Below are positions 56,392 to 63,900 of a stretch of 64,000 nt of DNA, piece after piece (the stretch's first letter is position 1; each line of letters begins with the position of its first letter). The DNA comes from Streptomyces brasiliensis (GTDB taxonomy: Bacteria; Actinomycetota; Actinomycetes; Streptomycetales; Streptomycetaceae). The notes below the pieces were generated by a model, which saw only the letters and a program-made list of their open reading frames with translations, did not search any database and was not told where the DNA came from. Location of the stretch: assembly GCF_014647875.1 (NCBI RefSeq), contig NZ_BMQA01000006.1, forward strand, positions 305,391 through 369,390, in the 5' to 3' direction. Made by a program: the position numbers and the translations under genes.

Positions 56392-56976
56392 TCATGACTG
56401 CAGTTGGGCTATCAGTTCGTCCTCGGCGGTGTATGGCCGCTCCTGTGGAAGTCGTTGGGTCGCGGAGTCCAGGTCACCGCTGCTGACGAGTGCGTGGATC
56501 TCGTGGGCGAGCGGGGTCACGTCTCTGATGGAGACCGTCCACTCGTCCGCATAGCGGCGTACGGCCTCACCGGAGAGCCCGAGTTGCAGTGAGCGGTAGG
56601 GCAGGCGCAGGTCGCGCTCGGGGTCCCACTGGACGCGGGCTGGCGCGCGCTTCAACTGGCGCTGCCACGTGCTTCGGTCGGAATGCAGTCCACGTATGTA
56701 GCTCAACAGGCAGGCGTTGCGCAGTGCCCACTCGAAGCCGTCGCGAGTGATCTCGACGGCAAGGACTGTCTCCTGCCCTGGCTTCGTGCCCCAGCAGCAG
56801 CGGTACATCATCCACAGGAACGACGGCTTGATCCACATCATTCGGTCGCGCTTCCACGTAGCGGGGAAACGGCCATCGCGGACCGCGGGCATACCGATCT
56901 CCGGTGAGTACGCCTGGTAGACGGTGATCGTGGATGCCGTGTGCAGCGCTCGGATCCTGCGTTGCGGTTCATCCAT
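56392..56976 (-). CDS. DUF4291 family protein
   Basis: 194 residues. RRIRALHTASTITVYQAYSPEIG, FPATWKRDRMMWIKPSFLWMMYR, RVQWDPERDLRL and YRSLQLGLSGEAV are DUF4291 signatures. The family is widespread and of unknown function. ATG 56976; no strong ribosome site. Downstream comes an A/B cassette. Confidence 0.92.
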   Translation of the reverse strand: MDEPQRRIRALHTASTITVYQAYSPEIGMPAVRDGRFPATWKRDRMMWIKPSFLWMMYRCCWGTKPGQETVLAVEITRDGFEWALRNACLLSYIRGLHSDRSTWQRQLKRAPARVQWDPERDLRLPYRSLQLGLSGEAVRRYADEWTVSIRDVTPLAHEIHALVSSGDLDSATQRLPQERPYTAEDELIAQLQS

Positions 56977-57128
56977 GGCGTACAGGGTGAGGTTGCCCGA
57001 CTCCCGGCAGCCAGCGATTTTCGACTGTGCGTACGGCTCGGCCCGGCACCGGTCGCTCCCCCCTGAGGGGGCAGCGGGTGCTCGACGGCGCGAACAGCCT
57101 TAGACGCCGCCTTGGGGACACCGGTCCC

Positions 57129-57314
57129 TCAGATCCACTCCAGCTCTGAATGGATCCTCGAAGAGTCTCCAGGGGGTGGCAGTGGCGTCCTCGGCGCATC
57201 CCGCACGAGCCTCTGCCGCCTACCCTGCGCGCCGAGCGCCTTCAGTACCGCAGCTCTGTCGTCCTCACCGCTGTCCGCCAAGGCGTCGGCGATGCGCCGT
57301 AACGCGTCGCTCAC
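57129..57314 (-). CDS. gene B, copy 4, intact (61 residues)
   Basis: GTG 57314: an amphipathic helix SDALRRIADALADSGED, a second helix AAVLKALGAQGRRQRLV, then the tail PRTPLPPPG and IHSELEWI. It starts one base after the stop of A copy 4, so the pair is translationally coupled. No known family; size and helix-plus-tail build are compatible with a small binding protein or antitoxin-like partner, but this is a guess. Confidence 0.75.
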   Translation of the reverse strand: MSDALRRIADALADSGEDDRAAVLKALGAQGRRQRLVRDAPRTPLPPPGDSSRIHSELEWI

Positions 57315-57315
57315 G

Positions 57316-57405
57316 TCAGTGAGCGTGTTCGCTGGTCGCAGGCTTCTGGACCGTCAGCGGCAGCAACTTCTTCCCGCTGTTGCTCACTTGCGGCCAAGTA
57401 TCCAT
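57316..57405 (-). CDS. peptide gene A, copy 4 (29 residues)
   Basis: [27 protein letters not shown]. It starts 49 bases after the stop of the SAVMC3_10250-like gene. One of two copies with an intact B. No ribosome site is visible before the ATG; CCGCAG precedes it. Confidence 0.8.
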   Translation of the reverse strand: MDTWPQVSNSGKKLLPLTVQKPATSEHAH

Positions 57406-57453
57406 CTGCGGACCAACTTCGACGTCAACCTGCGGCGCTGAAGCGAACGCGGC

Positions 57454-58320
57454 CTACCGTGCTCGGACGGCCGGGTCGTAGACGCGCCCTCTGTCTCGTG
57501 GCGGAAGGTCAGGGCGCCACCTCCACCAAGCGCGTCCGTATCTACGGCACATGTCCCGATGAAGACGAAGCCTCGTGATCCATCGCGCAGGCTTGCGCGA
57601 TGTGTACTGGACGTACAGAGGCGTCGCCATGATCAGGCGGGAAGTCCACTCGCCATTCGGGAGGTTAAGGTTGACCCGAGCGAGCCCCTGCACTCTCGCA
57701 CGCTGAAACGGGGCATGGTGTCTGTAGGCGATGCGAAAGACGTCCCTGACGATCTGCTCGGGACGATTGCTCCTTGGTACAGACAGAGCCCGTTGGGTGA
57801 GTTCTTCTGGAAGATCGGTCACCCTGCTGTCATCCAAGTCATCCATCTTATGGATCAGGTCGTGCAACCACCTTGTACCTGAGCCCAAGCGGCCGGCGGT
57901 CGCGGTGCGCTCCAGCAAGTGCTTGGTCGAGCCACACAGCATGAGATCGACGGTGGCCGAGCCTCCCGTACGATCACCAGGCAGTGATCCGCAGAAGAGC
58001 AGGACATCGTCAAGGTCAGGCAGGGCGCTGTCTTCGTGCGACGTCCCCCACCCCATCTCTAGATCGAAGTAGACCCAGTCACCGGCATTCAGGTGCGGTG
58101 CGTAGAAGTGGGACGCCTCTCGATCCAGGTGCTGCTGCACCTTGCGTAGCCTTCGCAACTCGGACTCGGTCGGGGTGAGCGGCGTGCCTGGACCGATGGC
58201 CACCGTAGCCACTTGGAGATCAACTTCCAGGTTCCACGAGGGCGATGTGCTGGGAGCCTGCTCCGGGAAGAAGGCATCAAGCCGTCGACGAGAGAAGTAG
58301 ATCATTTCGTTGAAGCGCAC
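57454..58320 (-). CDS. SAVMC3_10250 family protein
   Basis: 288 residues from GTG 58320. RFNEMIYFSRRRLDAFFPE, DWVYFDLEMGWGTSHEDSALPDLDDVLLFCGS, VDLMLCGSTKHLLERTATAGRLGSGTRW and LIHKMDDLDD are shared with that actinobacterial family. Function unknown; members are found in accessory clusters. Followed by A/B copy 4. Confidence 0.85.
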   Translation of the reverse strand: MRFNEMIYFSRRRLDAFFPEQAPSTSPSWNLEVDLQVATVAIGPGTPLTPTESELRRLRKVQQHLDREASHFYAPHLNAGDWVYFDLEMGWGTSHEDSALPDLDDVLLFCGSLPGDRTGGSATVDLMLCGSTKHLLERTATAGRLGSGTRWLHDLIHKMDDLDDSRVTDLPEELTQRALSVPRSNRPEQIVRDVFRIAYRHHAPFQRARVQGLARVNLNLPNGEWTSRLIMATPLYVQYTSRKPARWITRLRLHRDMCRRYGRAWWRWRPDLPPRDRGRVYDPAVRAR

Positions 58321-58490
58321 ACTGCCCCCTGACCTCGAACTTGGTGTTCATGGTGCAGGGAGCAGTGAGCGACTGCATGTACTTCCAGTGGAAGCGGCCG
58401 TGAGGGTGCTCACTTCCCAGAGCTCGCTCGACTGGTCACCCAGCGCACCCGACCCGAGCCGTACGCCGGAAGCTTGAGCGGTCTGTCGTG

Positions 58491-58793
58491 TTAGACAGCG
58501 ACACCTGGAATCAGCGCCACCAGCCCGGAAAGAAAGCTGCCCAGCGCTGCGAGGGTGACGAGGGTGGCTTTGCCGTCTGAGAACAACCCAGAGCAGAACT
58601 CGCGCACTCGCCGCCGGAAGATCAGCATCTTGAGCTTCTGCCAGCGGTGTTGATGAATGTGGCATCCCATGAGGATGCCAGTGGCGTTGTTACGACAGCC
58701 GTCGGTCCGTCCTCGGACTGGTGCCCCGCAGGTCACCGGAGCTTGGAAGAAGGACCAAAGAAGGACCAGGGCCGACAGGGTGACGATCACCAC
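58491..58793 (-). CDS. hypothetical membrane protein with a Cys-rich middle
   Basis: 100 residues: helix VIVTLSALVLLWSFFQ, then VTCGAPVRGRTDGCRNNATGILMGCHIHQHRWQKLKML with several Cys and His that could bind metal, and a final helix LVTLAALGSFLSGLVALIPG. GTG 58793 is the first start in the frame. Family not known, but the Cys-x-Asn-Asn segment recurs in Streptomyces proteins. Confidence 0.65.
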   Translation of the reverse strand: MVIVTLSALVLLWSFFQAPVTCGAPVRGRTDGCRNNATGILMGCHIHQHRWQKLKMLIFRRRVREFCSGLFSDGKATLVTLAALGSFLSGLVALIPGVAV

Positions 58794-58833
58794 TGGGCCG
58801 GCTGCGACGAGCTTCCGAACAGCAAGAACACCG

Positions 58834-60126
58834 CTACGTCACGGTGTCACCTCCTGCTCTGCTAGGCGCACGGAAAGGGCTCATTTTTCGCGGGCCGGAC
58901 CTGGGTGAGGAGGCGGAGTTCGCCGCCGGAAAGTGTCCGGTCAAGAAGCTATCAAGGATCCGCCCTCGCAGATCGCGCAGCTTCTCGTTCTCCGTCTGCG
59001 CGAGGCGTGCCCGTTCGCGGAGGCGGTCGGCAAGCCGTGCGAACTGCTCACGCACCTCCTGCGGGGGCCACTTGACCGTGGTCGAACCGAGTACTCGCCG
59101 ATTGATTTCCCGGCCGGTGGATCCCTGTGCCGCAGCGACCAGTTCAGCGCTGCGACGGCGGATGTCATGCAACAACCAGTACGCGTCCGCCCATGAGGAG
59201 GGCCTGAGTACGAGGACGTTGCGTCCCGAGATGACCGGACCTGCATTCATGACGACCCGGACACCGTCCTCCCGGGAAGCCAGCAGGAGGGACTGCGGAT
59301 CGCACACGGCTCCTGCCTTCTCAACAGGAATGCGGAGCTCCGTCCCGTACAGATGAGGCGAACGGCTCTGCAGGACATCGGCGGGGGCCACGAAGGTGAT
59401 GCCTGCCGACACGGGCACGTGCTGGCGGTCGTGGCGTGGACGTGGTGCAGCGCTGGCCTGCATGCTCACCAGAGTGTCCAAGGATCGTTCCGGCCAGTCT
59501 GCGCCGTAACGCGTCTCGGCAGCGAACCGTGCCGCGGCCAATGCTGTCGCACAGTCGGAGATCCGACCGTTCATCATGGTCTTCTCGTCGAGCAGGCGCG
59601 TCACCTGCAGGAACGCCGCCCGGTGTACGACAGGAGGCAGGGGCACCGGCAGGTCGCGGAGCACCGCCAGACTCAGCGTCCTGTGTAGGGTGGATCCCGT
59701 GGCCCGCCGCTCGCACCAGTCACGCACCTCCGGCGAGCCGAGCCACACTTTGAGCCATGCCACGTCGTCGGGTTCCCTCGCTCGGATGATCCCAATGGTC
59801 CTGGCCGCGTTCCAGCCGTGGAATGCCGGATCCACAACCGCCACGTCACCCACGCGCCCGACGAGGACCACGACGAGGTCACCGATGGCCAACTCGCTGC
59901 GCTTGTTGGCTTCGTGGACGCGGCGGCTGATCCGTCGCGGCTCGTCCGGGTGCAGAGTCCCGTCCCTCACGTCGGCGGCCCGGATCATGCCCACTCCGTC
60001 ATCCGTGTGCTCGCCGGGGCGTGTGATGCCGTATCCGACGACATGCACGGCCGGCAGTTCCCCCAGCCGTGCCACAGGCCAGTCGACGGGAAGGCTGCTC
60101 AGCCGCCGTTCCAACAGGTCTGACAT
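58834..60126 (-). CDS. hsdS: type I restriction specificity subunit HsdS
   Basis: 430 residues with two target-recognition halves, each followed by helices (LSLAVLRDLPVPLPPVVHRAAFLQVTRLLDE; STTVKWPPQEVREQFARLADRLRERARLAQ). ATG 60126 overlaps the HsdM stop (TGATG). Determines the bound DNA sequence. No HsdR gene lies nearby. Confidence 0.9.
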   Translation of the reverse strand: MSDLLERRLSSLPVDWPVARLGELPAVHVVGYGITRPGEHTDDGVGMIRAADVRDGTLHPDEPRRISRRVHEANKRSELAIGDLVVVLVGRVGDVAVVDPAFHGWNAARTIGIIRAREPDDVAWLKVWLGSPEVRDWCERRATGSTLHRTLSLAVLRDLPVPLPPVVHRAAFLQVTRLLDEKTMMNGRISDCATALAAARFAAETRYGADWPERSLDTLVSMQASAAPRPRHDRQHVPVSAGITFVAPADVLQSRSPHLYGTELRIPVEKAGAVCDPQSLLLASREDGVRVVMNAGPVISGRNVLVLRPSSWADAYWLLHDIRRRSAELVAAAQGSTGREINRRVLGSTTVKWPPQEVREQFARLADRLRERARLAQTENEKLRDLRGRILDSFLTGHFPAANSASSPRSGPRKMSPFRAPSRAGGDTVT

Positions 60127-61568
60127 CACCACCGCCTCAGCAGCTCACACAGTTCGTCATCGAGGCGCCGCGAGGTCGCGAAGAGTCCGAGCAGCTCACG
60201 GGTCAGCTGGGCCGCTTCTTCCTCCGCATCCGCGACCACAGGTACGGCGGCGGTTGCGCCCACGTGGTGCGAGGGCAGCACGTCGTGCTCCTTCGCGGCG
60301 AGCTCGGCCACCGGCACCGACCTGCACCAGCCGGGTTCATCCGCGTACGGCGTGCCATGCGGGGCTCCGCGCCAGGCAGCGTAGGTCGACGTGATACGTT
60401 CCCTGGCCTCGTCCGGCAGGGTGTGTCGCCCCCGGCCGATCGTGGCAGCGGTCTCGCGGGCGTCGATCAGCAGGATCTGTCCCGAGCGGTCTGCACGCCC
60501 CCAGGTCCGATGAGGCTTCTTGGTCCTGCTGAAGAGCCACAGGCTCACCGGATTGCGGACATGGGGGATGAGACCGGCCGGCAACTCGACCACACAGCTG
60601 AGGAGGTCAGCCTCCAGCATCCGGGCACGGATGCCCTGCTCGGCCGGCTTCGCCGTGGTGGCGGCACCCGTGGGCAGGAGGAGAGCTCCGCGCCCGTCAG
60701 GACTCAGCTTGCTCACCACATGCTGGGCCCAAGCGAAGTTGCCGTTGCCGGGCGGAGGCATGCCGTACGCCCAGCGGTGGTCGTAGTGGGTGTAGCCGCC
60801 TTCGTCCCATCCGGCCTGGTTGAAGGGAGGGTTGGCGACGACCACGTCGAAGGTCCGGTCTCGGAACCGGTCGTCGGTCAGGGTCGACGAAGGACCTTCG
60901 AGGCGGGCGTATGCATCGTGCACGGTGAGGTTCATCGCCGCGGTCTGCACGGCGACCCAACTTGCGTCCTGTCCGTACAGGCCCAGTTCCCTGGGCCGGC
61001 CGCCGTTTGCTTCGACATACTGATGGGCCCACAGAAGAAAGCCTCCCGACCCGCAGACGGGGTCGTAGACCGATTCGCCAGTGCGGGGCTCCAGCAGGCC
61101 GATCAAAAGCCGGGCAATGGCTGGCGGCGTGTAGTACTCGCCGCCTTTGGCTCTCGTCTGCGGCAGCTCCAGACAGGCCTCAAAGAACTCTACTGTGTCG
61201 CGTGCCGCAGCCACGCAGTCGACCAGCGGAGCCAGCCCACCTGTCCTGACGCCTCGAAGGCCAGCCGGCTCCTGCAGCCGGAAGTACTGGCGTTCCCAGT
61301 GCAAGAGGCCGCGGTGGGCCTCCGCCACGACCTCGTAGGCCTCCCAGTCCCACGAGCCCCGCCGGATGCGGTCCCAGGCCTCCGCAGCGCCTCTGCGGTC
61401 ACCCCGCTCGTCGGCACGTTCGGCGTCGGCCTCGTGGCGGAGGAGGACCAGAAGCATGAGGAGGATCAGAGCGTCCTGAGGCGCCAGCGCCCCGCGCAGG
61501 GCGTCCAGCGTCCGCTTCGGTGACAGACCGCCTGACACTCTCTCCACTCTCAACTCCGTCCTGTGCAT
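60126..61568 (-). CDS. hsdM: N6-adenine DNA methyltransferase HsdM
   Basis: 480 residues. GEYYTPPAIARLL, SAM motif DPVCGSGG (169-176) and catalytic NPPF (246-249) are intact. The N-terminal 130 residues resemble the helical domain of type I M subunits. Together with HsdS it should methylate adenine at one bipartite site. Without HsdR it may be an orphan methyltransferase or part of another defence system; the Mrr-TerD nuclease 4.4 kb away is a possible modification-dependent partner. Confidence 0.93.
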   Translation of the reverse strand: MHRTELRVERVSGGLSPKRTLDALRGALAPQDALILLMLLVLLRHEADAERADERGDRRGAAEAWDRIRRGSWDWEAYEVVAEAHRGLLHWERQYFRLQEPAGLRGVRTGGLAPLVDCVAAARDTVEFFEACLELPQTRAKGGEYYTPPAIARLLIGLLEPRTGESVYDPVCGSGGFLLWAHQYVEANGGRPRELGLYGQDASWVAVQTAAMNLTVHDAYARLEGPSSTLTDDRFRDRTFDVVVANPPFNQAGWDEGGYTHYDHRWAYGMPPPGNGNFAWAQHVVSKLSPDGRGALLLPTGAATTAKPAEQGIRARMLEADLLSCVVELPAGLIPHVRNPVSLWLFSRTKKPHRTWGRADRSGQILLIDARETAATIGRGRHTLPDEARERITSTYAAWRGAPHGTPYADEPGWCRSVPVAELAAKEHDVLPSHHVGATAAVPVVADAEEEAAQLTRELLGLFATSRRLDDELCELLRRW

Positions 61569-61618
61569 GCCGGCCGGAGACTGGAGGGCCTCCGGTCACC
61601 CATCATGCCTGGCCGGGC

Positions 61619-61807
61619 TCAACCGGGATGCACATAGGTCATGACCATGAAGGCCACGGTGAAGGCGGCCACGAACACGCCGCCACCGGTCATCAGGGCC
61701 TGGTCCACGTTCTTCGTACGCGCCAGGCGCCAGAACGCGATCGCCAGCGCACAGATCAACGCGACCGCCACGACGAGCACCGCCACCAGCAGGCGCATCC
61801 CGCTCAC
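61619..61807 (-). CDS. small two-helix membrane protein
   Basis: 62 residues from GTG 61807 (GGAGG 8 bases upstream): LLVAVLVVAVALICALAIAFW and GGGVFVAAFTVAFMVMTY helices with a basic RLARTKN loop. 50 bases upstream of hsdM and on the same strand; possibly the first gene of that transcript. Confidence 0.7.
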   Translation of the reverse strand: MSGMRLLVAVLVVAVALICALAIAFWRLARTKNVDQALMTGGGVFVAAFTVAFMVMTYVHPG

Positions 61808-62197
61808 GTCCAGTTCCTCCCTAGTACTCCAAAGCAGCACAAACCAGCGAGAGTTCAGCTCCTCCGCCCCCCGTACGCACCACTGTAGCCCATGCAGCAG
61901 TCGGTTTGCATGACTTACAGCAGTCCGTTTGGAGTGAAGGAGACGTCATTATTGCGGGATGGTGATTTCATCACTCGTGATTTGTTCGCAGCACCGGTCG
62001 AGGTTTTTTGGACTCGACGAGATCGACTCGAGCCTCGGCATCCTCGCCCGCCGTTCCCGCGCCCTCCCACCCCCTGCACCCCGCCGCTCCGCCCCGCTAC
62101 GGTCTGAGCGGGGAATTTTCGTACCTGAGCGGCAGCAATCGATACAGAACGACATGAAGTGGGGACAGGCGCATGCGGGACGGCCGGTGGGCCACGG
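61808..62197. other. gene-free stretch with AT-rich patches
   Basis: 390 bases. Contains the promoter side of the small membrane gene and a stretch that may be decayed insertion-sequence DNA continuing from 62198. I cannot support a gene. Confidence 0.5.
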
Positions 62198-62342
62198 TCA
62201 CCGACTCGGAGCCTGGCCCGCGATGATCCGCAGGGCCTGGTAGGTGATCAGATACGCGTAGATCTCCTGGTTGACCCCGGTGGGGAGCGCAGGACCTGGT
62301 TGGGGCCGCGGAGCGTGACCTTAAGGGCGAAGAACGCCGCTG
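62198..62342 (-). pseudogene. IS4-like transposase C-terminal remnant
   Basis: FFALKVTLRGPNQVLRS, then after a frameshift GVNQEIYAYLITYQALRI and a stop at 62198. This is the C-terminal segment after the last catalytic glutamate of IS4-family DDE transposases. The rest is gone. It interrupts gene B copy 5. Confidence 0.7.
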
Positions 62343-62388
62343 TGACATCCGGCACAGCTTCAGCGATGCGCTGAAGCGGCTCACTCAC
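62343..62388 (-). pseudogene. gene B, copy 5, 5-prime fragment
   Basis: GTG 62388 encodes SEPLQRIAEAVPDV, matching the first helix of intact B, and then runs into the transposase remnant. It starts 17 bases after the stop of A copy 5. Confidence 0.65.
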
Positions 62389-62404
62389 GCCCGCCGCCCG
62401 CGTT

Positions 62405-62485
62405 TCAGCTGCTCGGAGACGACTTCTTGACCGTCAGCGGCAGCAACTTCTTGCCGGTCGGGCCTACTTGTACCCATCTATCCAT
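62405..62485 (-). CDS. peptide gene A, copy 5 (26 residues, shortened tail)
   Basis: [21 protein letters not shown], then SSPSS and stop, lacking the SGH-x-H ending. Its ATG overlaps the end of the msrA remnant by 8 bases. The core DNA is identical to A copy 1 over 23 bases. Confidence 0.65.
   Translation of the reverse strand: MDRWVQVGPTGKKLLPLTVKKSSPSS
62442..62464. repeat. 23-bp sequence identical to 39284-39306 (possible recombination end)
   Basis: Same orientation as the copy beside the integrase. If these are the two ends of one element, the element is 23.2 kb and includes everything from the integrase to the HsdM region, with copies 5 and 1 as hybrid A genes. Alternatively it is ordinary paralogy. 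Confidence 0.4.
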
Positions 62486-62645
62486 CTGCGGGCAGAGGCC
62501 GCACGCCGATCGGGCAGGAGACGCCGCTCCCGCCCAGCCCGCAGTGCCCGGCAGGATTCTTGTCGAGGTACTCCTGGTGGTGGTAGCAGTCGGCCGCCTA
62601 GAAGTCGCCCCCTGCGGCGACGACTCGCAGTGCCGTCGCGGAAGC
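62478..62645 (-). pseudogene. methionine sulfoxide reductase A (msrA) 3-prime remnant
   Basis: LRVVAAGGDF, a stop where Trp is expected, [18 protein letters not shown], then [13 protein letters not shown] is the normal MsrA C-terminus. The catalytic N-terminal GCFW region is missing. Upstream (62646-62763) is a piece of a different small gene (CPDPIEADDGDFLVIGK) fused to it. Confidence 0.75.
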
Positions 62646-62792
62646 TGAGCTGGGCGAACTTCCCGATCACGAGGAAATCCCCGTCGTCGGCCTCGATGGG
62701 GTCCGGACAGGATTGCCCCGTCGCACTGCCCCGCTCGGCGGGCGTCGATCCCATCCGGCGCATGAGGGCTCCTTGGTGACAGGATCGGTGCC

Positions 62793-63086
62793 ATGGGCAC
62801 CGAGAGGGTGTGGGCGTACCGAGTGGAGGAGCCACACGGCTCGCACGGCTGGCGCCCCCACGGCGGCCCCTCCCACCGATGGCGGGGAAGGGTCACCACC
62901 GAGTCCCGGAGCGAGGACGCCACATACGTCGCCGCCCTTATCGTCACCGACCTTGTGACCGAGTGGAAGGTGAACGGCGTCACCCAGCAGCACATGCGCG
63001 TGATCGTGTGGACGGACGAAGAAGGCACCGGCCCCGAGGACGCGGCCTTCACGCTGGAAATCCAGCCCAAAGTCGACGGAAAGTGA
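62793..63086 (+). CDS. hypothetical protein, 97 residues
   Basis: Reads MGTERVWAYRVEEPHGSHG, then HRWRGRVTTESRSEDATY, a helix VAALIVTDLVTEWKVNG and HMRVIVWTDEEGTGPEDAAFTLEIQ. Even amino-acid mix and codon bias suggest a real gene. No family recognised. One of few plus-strand genes in this region. Confidence 0.6.
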   Translation: MGTERVWAYRVEEPHGSHGWRPHGGPSHRWRGRVTTESRSEDATYVAALIVTDLVTEWKVNGVTQQHMRVIVWTDEEGTGPEDAAFTLEIQPKVDGK

Positions 63087-63190
63087 CAATTCGCGGCCGG
63101 ATCCGCGCACTGCCGGAACACCGGCCCGGTCGTCGAGTCGATCTCCTGGTGTCCGGCGAGTGCAGATCGACGCCCGAAACCGCAGCGAGC

Positions 63191-63376
63191 TCAGACCCAC
63201 TCCACCTCTGAGCGAATGCGCGAGCAGCCTGCCAACTCCGGTAGGGGGGTACGGAGGCTCTGCTTCGGGGACGCCGGCCGACGTCCAGAAACGCCGACAG
63301 CAGCCAGCGCAGCCGCTACCTCCTCCTCACTCACCCCCGCCAGGGCCTCCACTACCCGATCAAGTGCCTCGCTCAC
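63191..63376 (-). CDS. gene B, copy 6, intact (61 residues)
   Basis: GTG 63376: SEALDRVVEALAGVSEEEV, AAALAAVGVSGRRP, SLRTPLPELAG, IRSEVEWV. Same length as copy 4. The stop of A copy 6 is one base upstream; ATG 63388 within A could also start it. The ending (I-x-S-E-x-E-W-V/I) is the most conserved part of B. Confidence 0.75.
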   Translation of the reverse strand: MSEALDRVVEALAGVSEEEVAAALAAVGVSGRRPASPKQSLRTPLPELAGCSRIRSEVEWV

Positions 63377-63377
63377 C

Positions 63378-63479
63378 TCAGTGCGCATGACCGCTCGAAG
63401 TGGGCGCCTGACCAGCGTTCTTCACTGTGAGCGGCAGCAGCTTCTTACCCGTCGGGCCTACTTGTACCCAAGTATCCAT
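63378..63479 (-). CDS. peptide gene A, copy 6 (33 residues)
   Basis: [28 protein letters not shown]. Codons differ from copy 1 mainly at third positions while the protein is kept. Coupled to intact B copy 6. Upstream codons give PQ before the ATG, as in most other copies. Confidence 0.8.
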   Translation of the reverse strand: MDTWVQVGPTGKKLLPLTVKNAGQAPTSSGHAH

Positions 63480-63648
63480 CTGCGGACGGATCTCGCAGTC
63501 GAGGCACGGCCCGGAAAGGCAAGCACAGCACACGACACGGCTGTGGTGCATCTGCTGAACCCTTGGTCAACCCCTCCCCGCGCTCTGTCGGCCGGGGTCT
63601 GAGCGAATGTCTGGCCCACGCATCAACGTTGGCTGCAATCGGACGCTC

Positions 63649-63900
63649 TCAGCGGTCCGCCTGGTTGACGAAATAGCCCACGCCGATGGCTACGCCAGGG
63701 ATGTCGACGCCGAAGATGCCGAGGATCGTCCAGATCCCCTTCCCGTCCATCGCAGAGCGCACTCCACCGGCGAGGCCACCGACAGACATACACATGCCCA
63801 GGACGACCGACCGGGAACTCTGGGGCCTCAGCCAGTGCCGCAGGTCTGGGCGGCGGCGCCCCGACGTGGGTGGGCCGGCAGAGTGCGTCATCAGCCTCAT
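63649..63900 (-). CDS. small membrane protein
   Basis: About 83 residues from ATG 63900: a basic N-terminus, helix SRSVVLGMCMSVGGLAGGV, loop SAMDGKGI, helix WTILGIFGVDIPGVAIGVGYFV and a charged end. Unknown family. It is the next gene upstream of A/B copy 6 (169 bases). Confidence 0.55.
   Translation of the reverse strand: MRLMTHSAGPPTSGRRRPDLRHWLRPQSSRSVVLGMCMSVGGLAGGVRSAMDGKGIWTILGIFGVDIPGVAIGVGYFVNQADR

Noticed and set aside
57055..57075. Hairpin after B copy 4
   Set aside because: The stem has a mismatch near its base and only five strong pairs; too weak to call as a terminator.
61892..62107. 71-codon plus-strand frame
   Set aside because: Ends in a Pro/Arg-rich run with no homology and lies over probable insertion-sequence debris.
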